Origin: Brachyspira suanatina
Lineage (GTDB): Bacteria > Spirochaetota > Brachyspiria > Brachyspirales > Brachyspiraceae
DNA length: 64,000 bases
Reading direction: 5' to 3'
Assembly: GCF_001049755.1 (NCBI RefSeq)
Contig: NZ_CVLB01000001.1
Coordinates: 1,692,995-1,756,994, forward strand
Position numbers and translations under genes: made by a program. The notes beneath the pieces are model-generated. The model saw only the letters and a list, made by a program, of their open reading frames with translations, did not search any database and was not told the origin of the DNA. Every line of letters starts with the position of its first letter. Within the stretch, counting starts at the first letter, position 1. Of the stretch, positions 25,107-34,185 are shown in pieces.

Positions 25107-27521
25107 TTAAAATAAATCTGTCAATCTAAAATCCCAAATCATTAATACTAATAAAGTATAAATAAATCTTTTACTTACTTCCTCACCATTTTCATTAGTA
25201 AAATAAATATCGATTTTCACTCTGTCATGAAAATCAGTTTTAGAATTAACATTAGCATATATACTAAAAGTATCTCCATTCTTTGATTTTAATGAATAAC
25301 TTGAAACAACATCATAGCCTACATACTCAGTATACATTCCATATCTTGCACCGAAAGCCTTGAAAGTACCATAAGCTATTTCTGAATTATCTATTTTTTC
25401 TAATTCGTTTTTCAAATTATCTTTATCTAATTTTATAATGGTTAATTGCTGTAAAGGCTGTGCTATTTCATAATCTTCAAGCTGTTTTCTCCATTTATTT
25501 ATAGTTTCATCATCCATTTCTATAGGACTTGCTAAACTTACAAAACTATTATCATCTATTTTTACTTCTTCATCTTCACAGTTTGAATAACTTCCGTCGC
25601 CTGAATATCTGAAAGTTGTTACAAAATTATCATCTTTATCATATAGATTCCATATCAAAGATGAAGCAAATCTATTCATAATAGCATTATTAATGAAAAT
25701 ATCTTTGAATATATCATAGCTGTATTTCTCTCCGCTTGCTAGTAAAACAGCCAAAAGAGAAGCAGTATTTTTCATAAAAGAAGGAATTTCTTTTCTTAAT
25801 TTTGTTATTTCTTCTTTTAAATCCTCCGGAAGGTTTTGAGGTGCTTTTTTAAGTTCCTTATTATTTTTTATATCAAAAAGACTCAAAGAATAATCACTAT
25901 TCAAAATTAATTTATAATCTTCATTTAATACTTTTTCACCTTTAGAATTAAAGCTGAAATCAGGAGAAAATCTTAATTCAAACTCATTATAGCTAATATT
26001 CATTTTTTTAATAACTTCATCAATCAAATTATAAGCTTCATAACGTACTTCAGATTTTTTAGTATTTGAATATATTTCATGTAATATTCTAAGTGCATAT
26101 TTACTTTCTATATTTAATTTGATTATTAAAAGAGAAAGTTTACTATCTTTTTCTTTTTTATATATATTTTTTATGGCCTTATCTCCTCCGTATATACCAT
26201 AAATAAAAGCTGCTGTTTCTTTATTAGTTTCATTATAAATATTTTTAATAAACTCTACAAATGATTCTTTATCAAGTAAATTAACTATATTATCAACTTG
26301 TGTTAATATTTTAATATCTCTTTTTAGAACCAAATACTCTAAATATATATATTTTAAAACTTTATTTTCAACTTCTCTCGATTTATCTTTTATCAAAACC
26401 TTATAATTATCATTTATAAAGCTAACTTTCTTATCATCTTTTTTATTATAATTATTTTCAACATATTTTTCTACTTCTTCTATAGTTTTGAAATTATAAT
26501 TATCTGTAACAGATGAAAGCTCTTTGCTATACTCTGTTTCTAATTTCTTTTTTAATGCCATAACTTTTTTATTTGTATCTTTTGATATTGCATTATATAC
26601 TTCTCTTACATTCTCTTTTGTGATAGTTACATAATCTCTTGATACTAAATCATACTCTTCTGATATAAAATCATATTCATCATCATCATATTCTTCATTA
26701 TTTTCGATAGGCACATAAACTTTGTGAGAACCATAAAATGCCTGCATATATACTCTAAGTCTTAAAGGTAATTTTTCATAGAATCTTTCATAGTTAGCAC
26801 AGAAATCACTAATATCTGATACTTTATTTAAATCCCAATTTGCTAATGAATCATAACAATCATAACTGTCAGTATATTTAAACATTGAGTACATTTTACT
26901 TAATTTTTTTGTATTCCATTTATCCAAAGGCTGATTAAAAGAATCTGCAGAATAAAACATTGCTTCCATAGTTTTTACATTAGATACATTCCAGCTATTT
27001 AAAGGCTGATTAAATTGTTTACAGCGGCAAAACATTTCATGCATATTTTCAACTTTTGAAGTATTCCATTTATCTAAAGGCTGATTAAAAGAAAGAGCAG
27101 AATGAAACATTGCTTCCATAGTTTTTACATTGGATACATCCCAATCATTAATAGGCTGATTAAATAAATCACATGCATTAAACATATAACTCATATCTTC
27201 AACTTTACTAACATTCCAATTATTTATATTTTGATTAAAAGCTTTAGCAAGACTAAACATACCTTTCATATTTGTAGCATTAGAAGTATCCCATTTGTCT
27301 AAAGGCTGATTAAAACTAAAACATTCTCTAAACATCCAAGACATATTCTCAACATTAGAAGTATCCCAATCTTCTATGCCTTCAAAATCTTTTCTTTGGC
27401 TTTTCTGAAAAAGCTCGCTCATATCTGTAATAAGGCTTGTATCCACATCACTAAGCTTTATACCGTCTGTAAATACTAAATTTTTTAATTCTTCTTTAGT
27501 TAATGGCTTGTGTTTCTTCAT
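25107..27521 (-). CDS. LRR(DUF285)-DUF4132 protein, copy E
   Basis: The protein has 804 residues with seven repeats, the fewest in the array. An acidic insertion of about 28 residues absent from the other copies lies at about 269-296 (NNEEYDDDEYDFISEEYD). The DUF4132 half is almost identical to that of copy F, including a distinct last 110 residues (FGARYGMYTEYVGYDVVSS, IYFTNENGEEVSKRF) that differ strongly from B, C and D. It has no signal peptide. A perfect AGGAGG lies six bases before the ATG, the best ribosome-binding site in the array. Copy D follows 85 bases downstream. Confidence 0.8.
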   Translation of the reverse strand: MKKHKPLTKEELKNLVFTDGIKLSDVDTSLITDMSELFQKSQRKDFEGIEDWDTSNVENMSWMFRECFSFNQPLDKWDTSNATNMKGMFSLAKAFNQNINNWNVSKVEDMSYMFNACDLFNQPINDWDVSNVKTMEAMFHSALSFNQPLDKWNTSKVENMHEMFCRCKQFNQPLNSWNVSNVKTMEAMFYSADSFNQPLDKWNTKKLSKMYSMFKYTDSYDCYDSLANWDLNKVSDISDFCANYERFYEKLPLRLRVYMQAFYGSHKVYVPIENNEEYDDDEYDFISEEYDLVSRDYVTITKENVREVYNAISKDTNKKVMALKKKLETEYSKELSSVTDNYNFKTIEEVEKYVENNYNKKDDKKVSFINDNYKVLIKDKSREVENKVLKYIYLEYLVLKRDIKILTQVDNIVNLLDKESFVEFIKNIYNETNKETAAFIYGIYGGDKAIKNIYKKEKDSKLSLLIIKLNIESKYALRILHEIYSNTKKSEVRYEAYNLIDEVIKKMNISYNEFELRFSPDFSFNSKGEKVLNEDYKLILNSDYSLSLFDIKNNKELKKAPQNLPEDLKEEITKLRKEIPSFMKNTASLLAVLLASGEKYSYDIFKDIFINNAIMNRFASSLIWNLYDKDDNFVTTFRYSGDGSYSNCEDEEVKIDDNSFVSLASPIEMDDETINKWRKQLEDYEIAQPLQQLTIIKLDKDNLKNELEKIDNSEIAYGTFKAFGARYGMYTEYVGYDVVSSYSLKSKNGDTFSIYANVNSKTDFHDRVKIDIYFTNENGEEVSKRFIYTLLVLMIWDFRLTDLF

Positions 27522-27545
27522 TAATTCCTCCTGATTTTAATACTG

Positions 27546-27966
27546 ATATACATTGAAAATTTTACGTTCCGTCAAAAAATCATTTTTTATCTTAATTATT
27601 TGCGGGGACTAGCCCTACGAAGTACACAGTCGTGCCGCGCCCCCAGTTCTTTTACCGACGCTCTGCGTGCCGTAGGCAAGGTACCTTTCGGTATTGGTAC
27701 AGGCGAAGCCCGCCTCACGAAGTGTGCCTACGGCAGGCGAGAACCTATATCCTCAACAGGCTCGGATACGCTTCGCGAAAGACTGCACTTTTTACATAAA
27801 ACTAGGGTATTACACTAAGTTTGATGTATATTTTTAAAATATCAAGCTGTAATATATGCGTTTTTCGCTACTTTGACGAAGTCCGCAGAGCGTGTTCAGC
27901 AAAAAAGTAGACAATATCTATATAAAATGTAGATGTTTACAAAGTACATTTGTTTTAGTTTAATAT
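27546..27966 (-). mobile_element. MITE-like GC-rich element, copy 3 (inverted)
   Basis: Read on the minus strand the order matches copies 1 and 2: an AT-rich terminus with ACTAAAACAAATGTACTTTG, then CACGCTCTGCGGACTTCG, AAAAAGTGCA, several strong palindromes (for example GCCGTAGGC and GGCGGGCTTCGCC), the GGGCTAGTCCCC core (27604-27615) and a terminus resembling TATATACTGAAA...TGTCAA. It is longer than the other copies (about 420 bases) and its GC content contrasts sharply with the surroundings. It occupies nearly all of the gap between LRR-DUF4132 copies E and F. A 72-codon open frame inside it (27600-27818) is probably not a gene. Confidence 0.6.
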
Positions 27967-27968
27967 AG

Positions 27969-30542
27969 TTAAAATAAATCTGTCAATCTAAAATCCCAAA
28001 TCATTAATACTAATAAAGTAAAAATAAATCTTTTACTTACCCCATCATCATTTTCATTAGTAAAATAAATATCTATTTTCACTCTGTCATGAAAATCAGT
28101 TTTAGAATTAACATTAGCATATATAGAAAAAGTATCTCCATTCTTTGATTTTAATGAATAACTTGAAACTACATCATAGCCTATATATTCAGTATACATT
28201 CCATATCTTGCACCGAAAGCCTTGAAAGTACCATAAGCTATTTCTAAATTATCTATTTTTTCTAATTCGCTTTTCAAATTATCTTTATCTAATTTTATAA
28301 TAGTTAATTGCTGTAAAGGCTGTGCTATTTCATAATCTTCAAGCTGTTTTCTCCATTTATCTATAGTGTCATCGTCCATTTCTATAGGGCTTGCTAAACT
28401 TACAAAACTATTATCATCGATTTTTACTTCTTCATCTTCACAGTTTGAATAACTTCCGTCGCCTGAATATCTGAAAGTAGTTACAAAATTATTATCTTTG
28501 TCATATAGATTCCATACCAAAGATGAAGCAAATCTATTCATCATAGCATTATCAATAAAAATCTCTTTGAATAAATCATAACTGTATTTTTCTCCGCTTG
28601 CTAATAAAACAGCTAAAAGAGAAGCAGTATTTTTCATAAATGAAGGAATTTCTTTTCTTAATTTTGTTATTTCTTCTTTTAAATCTTCAGAAAGGTTTTG
28701 AGGGGCTTTTTTAAGTTCCTTATTATTTTTTATATCAAAAAGGCTCAAAGAATAATCACTATTCAAAATTAATTTATAATCTTCATTCAATACTTTTTCA
28801 CCTTGAGAATTAAATCCGAAATCATACGAATATCTTAATTGGAATTCATTATAACTAATATCCATTTTTTCCATCACTTCATCAATCAACTTATCAGCTT
28901 CATAACTGACTTCAGATTTTTTTGTATTTGAATATATTTCATATAATAATCTAAGAGCATATTTACTTTGCATATTTAATTTAATTATTAATAGTGAAAG
29001 TTTAGTGTCTTTTTCTTTTTTATATATATTTTTTACAGCCTCATCTCCTCCATATATGCCATAAATAAAAGCAGCTGTTTCTTTATTAGTTTCATCATAA
29101 ATATTTTTAGCAAAATTTATAAATGATTCTTTATCAAGTAAATTAACTATATTATCAATCTGTACTAATTTTTTAACATCTCTTTTAAGGAGCAAATATT
29201 CCAAATATATATATTTTAAAACTTTATTTGCAACTTCTCTTGATTTATCTTTTATCAAAACCTTATAATCATTTATAAAGCTAACTTTCTTATCATCTTT
29301 TTTATTATAATTATCTTCAATATACTTTTCTGCTTCTTCTATAGTATTAAAATTATAATTATCTGTAACAGATGAAAGTTCTTCGCTAAACTCACTTTCT
29401 AATCTTTTTTTTAATGACAAAACTTTTTTATTTGTATCTTTTGATATTAAATCATATACTTCTTTGACATTTTCTTTTGTGATAGTTAAATAATCTTTAT
29501 AAGAACCATAAAATGCCTGAAGATATGCTTTAATTCTTAAAGGAAGTTCTTCATACCTGTTAAAGCATAAATTACTCATTTCTGATACTTTATTCAAATC
29601 CCAGTTTGCTAATGAGTCAAAACTATTATAACCTTCGGCAAAGTCAAACATTCCAAACATTGTTTTTAATTTTTTTGTATCCCATTTATCCAAAGGCTGA
29701 TTAAAAGATTCACTACCTCGAAACATAGATTCCATAGTTTTTACATTGGAAACATTCCAGCTATTTAAAGGCTGATTAAATTTTAAAGCCTCATTAAACA
29801 TCTGATTCATATTTTCAACCTTTGAAGTATTCCATTTATCTAAAGGCTGATTGAATTTGAAAGCATTTCTAAACATACCTTCCATAGTTTTTACTTTAGA
29901 TACGTCCCAATCATTAAGAGGCTGATTAAAATTAACACATATACTAAACATATAAGCCATATCTTCAACTTTACTAACATTCCAATTACTTATATCTTGA
30001 TTAAATGCTTTAGCATAATTAAACATAGCTCTCATAGTTGTAACCTTTGAAACGTCCCACTTGTCTAAAGGCTGATTGAAATTTTCTGCTACCTGAAACA
30101 TACCGCTCATATTTGTAACATTTGATACATTCCAACTATTTAAAGGCTGATTGAATTTTTTACAATTATCAAACATTCTAAATGTATCCTGAACATTAGA
30201 AACGTCCCATTTATCTAAAGGCTGATTAAAATCCTGACAATAATAAAACATAAAGCTCATATGCTTAACTTTGGAAACATTCCAATTATTAAGATTATGA
30301 TTAAACTTAGCTTTAGAACGGTTTTCATAACTATCATAACTCATATGGGCAAACATATAGGACATATCTTCAACATTAGAAACGTCCCAATCTTCTATGC
30401 CTTCAAAATCTTTTCTGGTGCTGTTATGAAAAAGTTCGCTCATATCTGTAATAAGGCTTGTATCTACATCATAGAGTTTTATTCCGTCAGTATATACTAA
30501 TTGTTCTAATTCTTGTTTTGTTTCAGGCTTATATTTCTTCAT
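27969..30542 (-). CDS. LRR(DUF285)-DUF4132 protein, copy F
   Basis: The protein has 857 residues with ten 25-residue repeats, the helical linker and the DUF4132 half. Its last 300 residues are roughly nine-tenths identical to copy E. The frame opens at a TTG at 30545, but GAGGAG sits correctly for the ATG at 30540-30542, so the protein begins MKKYKP like its paralogues. As the most upstream member it may carry the array's main promoter, though I could not assign one in 30546-30765. It has no signal peptide. Its first repeats match copies B and C in including a longer insertion (YMFAHMSYDSYENRSKAKFN). Confidence 0.8.
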   Translation of the reverse strand: MKKYKPETKQELEQLVYTDGIKLYDVDTSLITDMSELFHNSTRKDFEGIEDWDVSNVEDMSYMFAHMSYDSYENRSKAKFNHNLNNWNVSKVKHMSFMFYYCQDFNQPLDKWDVSNVQDTFRMFDNCKKFNQPLNSWNVSNVTNMSGMFQVAENFNQPLDKWDVSKVTTMRAMFNYAKAFNQDISNWNVSKVEDMAYMFSICVNFNQPLNDWDVSKVKTMEGMFRNAFKFNQPLDKWNTSKVENMNQMFNEALKFNQPLNSWNVSNVKTMESMFRGSESFNQPLDKWDTKKLKTMFGMFDFAEGYNSFDSLANWDLNKVSEMSNLCFNRYEELPLRIKAYLQAFYGSYKDYLTITKENVKEVYDLISKDTNKKVLSLKKRLESEFSEELSSVTDNYNFNTIEEAEKYIEDNYNKKDDKKVSFINDYKVLIKDKSREVANKVLKYIYLEYLLLKRDVKKLVQIDNIVNLLDKESFINFAKNIYDETNKETAAFIYGIYGGDEAVKNIYKKEKDTKLSLLIIKLNMQSKYALRLLYEIYSNTKKSEVSYEADKLIDEVMEKMDISYNEFQLRYSYDFGFNSQGEKVLNEDYKLILNSDYSLSLFDIKNNKELKKAPQNLSEDLKEEITKLRKEIPSFMKNTASLLAVLLASGEKYSYDLFKEIFIDNAMMNRFASSLVWNLYDKDNNFVTTFRYSGDGSYSNCEDEEVKIDDNSFVSLASPIEMDDDTIDKWRKQLEDYEIAQPLQQLTIIKLDKDNLKSELEKIDNLEIAYGTFKAFGARYGMYTEYIGYDVVSSYSLKSKNGDTFSIYANVNSKTDFHDRVKIDIYFTNENDDGVSKRFIFTLLVLMIWDFRLTDLF

Positions 30543-30765
30543 CAATTTCTCCTCATAATAAGTTTACATAATTATAATACGGATTTATAGTATAATATAT
30601 ATTGTATAAATTTTCTATATAAAAAATAATTTTATTTACTATACTAATAGTTTTATAAAAATTCTATATTATCACTGACAATTTTTATTTTATTAATAAT
30701 TATATTAGTACTATTGATGTAAATGTATAATTATGATAATTATTTTAATTTTTTATAATTCTAGT

Positions 30766-32121
30766 CTATTTATGTTTGGCATTATATATTATTTTTTTAT
30801 AAGGCATTAAAATATATTCATTCATTTTATTTTTCATTTTCTTCTGAACTGAAGGAATAGATATTAAAGCACCTACTAATTTCATCTGAAGCATTTTCAT
30901 TCTCTGCTTCTGAGGGAAATCATATATATTATGTTTCTTATAATATTTATGATCTTCTTTCATAAGCCCCTGCATTACATATATTAAATCTCTGAATATT
31001 TTCATGCCTCCTACCCCATAGAAATTTTTAGGACGAGTGCATTTATTATCTATGGCATATTTCATAACAGAGGATAATTTTTCAAGTTCATTATATATAT
31101 CTTTATTATAATCATTAGCGATATGAGTTAAAAAATTTCCTCCTACTTCCGCACGCGATTCTATAAGTGTCTGCAAATTATATTCGCTGTCATAATCACC
31201 GCTTATAATATATCCTATAGGCATACCTTCTGTAACTGTTCTATGTCCATTGCAAAATTGTCTGTCTTCATAAAGTTTGAAACTAGAATGCGTATAATGA
31301 TTTTCTATAGTGAATGCATATATTATCGCATCAGCTTTTTGTATCTCATTGCGAAGAAAATCATCGAATCCATCTTTATAAACGCATTTACCTGTTATAG
31401 CACATCCGAAACAGCCTAAACATCCGCCATGAAAATTATACTCTCTTATATTTATAGCTCTTGTTTTATATGGAAAAATATTTTTAAAATCTTCTATTAT
31501 ATTTATTAAATTCTCATCATCTTTTGAAGTATTGCTTAATATTAAAACATCTTTACTAGCATCTTTATTTTCAATATTATCATTAAATCTTCTTTTATAT
31601 ATAATTTTATCTTTTGATTTTGAATTAATGCTTTGTGTATATAGATTATTTTCTATAGAGAAAATTAAATAATTAAAAAAGTTTATAGCATCATCCTGCC
31701 CTTCTTTTTTCATTAAATCTTCCATATCAGCAGAAAGCCCTTTTATATATTTAAATCCTAAATCCAAACAATTTTCCTCCAAAAACTTATGAGCAGTTAC
31801 ATCATAAAAATGCTTAGATGTAGAAAACTGCGTTGCAAATTTATCTTTAACTTCTATATTATTTTCTTTTAATAATTCTATAAATCTATGCAATTGATAA
31901 GGAATTAAAAATGTATATACAGGATAAGAAAAAATTATTATATCTGCTTTTTCAAATGCTACTTTTATTTCATTAAAATTTTTTTCATAATATTTTATTT
32001 TCTGTCCCACATTTAAAAATTCAAATTTATGTTCTATAAATAATTTCTCTAAAAATAATAATGTCTGTAATGTTATGCTGTTATTTCCTTTAGGGCTTCC
32101 ATTGATAACTAAAATATTCAT
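30766..32121 (-). CDS. Two-domain flavodoxin-like/NADPH-dependent FMN reductase protein
   Basis: The protein has 451 residues with two flavodoxin-fold halves. The first (1-170) begins with the FMN-phosphate loop motif NILVINGSPKGNNS. The second (about 190-370) begins KDVLILSNTSKDDENL and carries a Cys-rich GGCLGCFGCAITGKC segment (near 230-245), as in iron-sulfur flavoproteins and related NAD(P)H oxidoreductases. The second domain's phosphate loop is less conserved. It probably acts as a cytoplasmic flavin-dependent reductase; electron donor and acceptor are unknown. It stands alone between the LRR array and the sugar operon. Confidence 0.7.
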   Translation of the reverse strand: MNILVINGSPKGNNSITLQTLLFLEKLFIEHKFEFLNVGQKIKYYEKNFNEIKVAFEKADIIIFSYPVYTFLIPYQLHRFIELLKENNIEVKDKFATQFSTSKHFYDVTAHKFLEENCLDLGFKYIKGLSADMEDLMKKEGQDDAINFFNYLIFSIENNLYTQSINSKSKDKIIYKRRFNDNIENKDASKDVLILSNTSKDDENLINIIEDFKNIFPYKTRAINIREYNFHGGCLGCFGCAITGKCVYKDGFDDFLRNEIQKADAIIYAFTIENHYTHSSFKLYEDRQFCNGHRTVTEGMPIGYIISGDYDSEYNLQTLIESRAEVGGNFLTHIANDYNKDIYNELEKLSSVMKYAIDNKCTRPKNFYGVGGMKIFRDLIYVMQGLMKEDHKYYKKHNIYDFPQKQRMKMLQMKLVGALISIPSVQKKMKNKMNEYILMPYKKIIYNAKHK

Positions 32122-32216
32122 AAATACTCCAAATATTTAATATACTTAAATATTATTTTATATAATCATAATAATATGAAATAAAAATAAATACAAATCG
32201 TATATTTATATATAAT

Positions 32217-32240
32217 AAAAGGCTGCCATTATAGCAGCCT
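32217..32240 (-). terminator. Rho-independent terminator of the sugar operon
   Basis: On the minus strand AGGCTGC-TATAATG-GCAGCCT is a perfect 7-bp GC-rich stem followed by TTTT. It lies 25 bases after the stop of the FucO-like gene. Confidence 0.9.
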
Positions 32241-32264
32241 AATAAACAATATATAATTAAATTA

Positions 32265-33413
32265 TTAATAAGCTTTTTTGTATAAAGCCAATATATCATC
32301 TAATGTTACATCTCTAGGATTTCCGCCAGTACATACATCAGCTAAAGCATCTTTTGCTAATCTTGGTAAATCTTCTTCTTTAATTTTTAATTCTCTTAAA
32401 TTAGCAGGAATATTAACATCTTTAGAAAGTTTTCTAACAGCCTCAACAGCCAATTTAGCAGCTTCCTCTTTGCTTAATCCATCAACTTTTTCACCCATTG
32501 CTACAGCTATATCAACATATTTATCTATACAAACAGGCATATTAAATTCCATAACAGTAGGTAAAAGTACAGCATTAGCAACACCATGAGGTATATCAAA
32601 TATAGCTCCAAGAGGGTGAGCCATAGAGTGAACAATACCAAGTCCTACGTTACTGAAACCCATACCAGCAACATACTGAGCAATACTCATTCCATCCATA
32701 TCTGTCATATTTTTATCTTTAACAGCTCCTCTTAAGTGTTTAGAAATAAGCTGCATAGCTTTATATTCAAACATATCAGAAATGGTATGAGCACCTTTAG
32801 TAATATAACCTTCAATAGCATGAGTTAAAGCGTCCATACCAGTAGCAGCAACAAGACTGTTAGGCATAGAAGCCATAAGTTCAGCATCTACAAAAGCAAT
32901 TATAGGTATATCTTTAGGGTCAACACAAACCATTTTTCTATTTTCTTCTTCATTAATGATTACATAGTTAATTGTAACTTCAGCTGCAGTACCGCAAGTA
33001 GTAGGAAGAGCCATAATAGGTACGCTTTTATTTTTAGTAGCTGCTACACCTTCAAGAGATTTAACATCAGCAAAGTCAGGATTATTTTTTGTAATACCTA
33101 TAGCTTTAGCAACATCCATTACAGAACCGCCTCCAACAGCAATCAAGAAATCAGCACCAGATTCATTATATTTTGCTAAACCGTCTTTACAGTTTTTAAT
33201 AGTAGGATTTTGCTTAATATCTAAAAATGTATCATAAGATATGCCAGCACCATCTAAAACATCTTTAACTTTTTTGAGTACGCCGCAAGAATCCAAAACT
33301 TTATCACTAACTAATAATGCCTTTTTAAATCCTCTTGCTTTAATTTCGGTAGCAAGTTCGCTTCTTATACCGATACCAAAATAACTTGTTTCATTTAAAA
33401 TATATCTAGCCAT
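32265..33413 (-). CDS. fucO: Iron-containing alcohol dehydrogenase (lactaldehyde reductase FucO-like)
   Basis: The protein has 382 residues, the standard group III length. The NAD-binding motif GGGSVMDVAKAIG lies near 95-107, PTTCGTAAEV follows near 137, and metal ligands are visible in the signature DALTHAIEGY and in HSMAHPLGAIFDIPHG. Together with the class II aldolase and sugar kinase immediately upstream it should reduce L-lactaldehyde to 1,2-propanediol, the usual fate of the aldolase product from L-fucose or L-rhamnose. Substrate assignment comes from context; other group III dehydrogenases look alike. AGGAG precedes the ATG. Confidence 0.82.
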   Translation of the reverse strand: MARYILNETSYFGIGIRSELATEIKARGFKKALLVSDKVLDSCGVLKKVKDVLDGAGISYDTFLDIKQNPTIKNCKDGLAKYNESGADFLIAVGGGSVMDVAKAIGITKNNPDFADVKSLEGVAATKNKSVPIMALPTTCGTAAEVTINYVIINEEENRKMVCVDPKDIPIIAFVDAELMASMPNSLVAATGMDALTHAIEGYITKGAHTISDMFEYKAMQLISKHLRGAVKDKNMTDMDGMSIAQYVAGMGFSNVGLGIVHSMAHPLGAIFDIPHGVANAVLLPTVMEFNMPVCIDKYVDIAVAMGEKVDGLSKEEAAKLAVEAVRKLSKDVNIPANLRELKIKEEDLPRLAKDALADVCTGGNPRDVTLDDILALYKKAY

Positions 33414-33472
33414 AAAATTACTCCTATATTTTTATTTTTTTATTATATCTTCATATTGTAAGAAGATTTAAT

Positions 33473-34159
33473 TCATTTTTTAGATTTAGATTTTGTTTTA
33501 GTTTTATGCTGTACATTAAGTCCATAATTATTAAATTTAGCTAATACTATTTCCATTTCAGCATCTGATAAAACATTATAATCACCAATGCTTCTGACAC
33601 CAATATATAATCTAGCTAAATTCTCAACTTCCATCATAACATGATATGCTTTCTCCAAAGTTTCATCAGCAGCAAGTAATCCATGATTTTTTAATATACA
33701 AGCCTTATACCCTTTCATAACTTCAGAAATATTATCACATAATTCCTGTGTACCATAAGTAGCATATTTAGCACAAGGAATTTTATTTCCGCCAGCAACC
33801 CCAACCATATAATGAACAGCCGGTATACAGTCTATATTTAATATAGAAACCATAGAAGAATAAACAGCATGATTGTGTATTACAGCATTAAAATTAGGAT
33901 TATCTTTAAGTATTGATAAATGAAATCTCCATTCGCTTGAAGGTATTTTATCTTTTTCAGGATTTCCATTTTCATCAACAAAAACAATATCATCAGGAGT
34001 CATAATTTCATAAGGCATACCAGAAGGAGTAATAAGCATTCCATCTTTAAATCTAATACTAATATTTCCAGCTGTACCTTGATTAACCCCATCTTTTCTC
34101 ATATTTAAACAAGCTTCTATTATACTTTTAGATAAATCTTTTCTATTATTTTTAGACAT
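33473..34159 (-). CDS. Class II aldolase (L-fuculose/L-rhamnulose-1-phosphate aldolase type)
   Basis: The protein has 228 residues. GNISIRF and TPSGMPYE near the N-terminus, the zinc-binding H-x-H (AVIHNHAVYSS, about 95-105), SSEWRFHL and a later KNHGLLAADET with the third zinc His are all typical of FucA/AraD-type class II aldolases. It should cleave a 1-phosphorylated ketose into dihydroxyacetone phosphate and L-lactaldehyde, the latter reduced by the next gene product. AAGGAG lies before the ATG. It is the second gene of the operon, 26 bases after the kinase. Confidence 0.82.
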   Translation of the reverse strand: MSKNNRKDLSKSIIEACLNMRKDGVNQGTAGNISIRFKDGMLITPSGMPYEIMTPDDIVFVDENGNPEKDKIPSSEWRFHLSILKDNPNFNAVIHNHAVYSSMVSILNIDCIPAVHYMVGVAGGNKIPCAKYATYGTQELCDNISEVMKGYKACILKNHGLLAADETLEKAYHVMMEVENLARLYIGVRSIGDYNVLSDAEMEIVLAKFNNYGLNVQHKTKTKSKSKK

Positions 34160-34185
34160 ATTTTCTCCTTAAAATAATCAAATAA

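Noticed and set aside
27600-27818. A 72-codon open frame rich in Arg and Ala
   Set aside because: It lies wholly in the palindromic GC-rich interior of element copy 3, has no ribosome-binding site, and its composition reflects the element and not a protein.
15063-30542. Regular 75-base periodicity resembling a CRISPR or tandem-repeat array
   Set aside because: The period is 25 codons in frame, the units diverge at synonymous sites, and they encode the BspA-type protein repeats.
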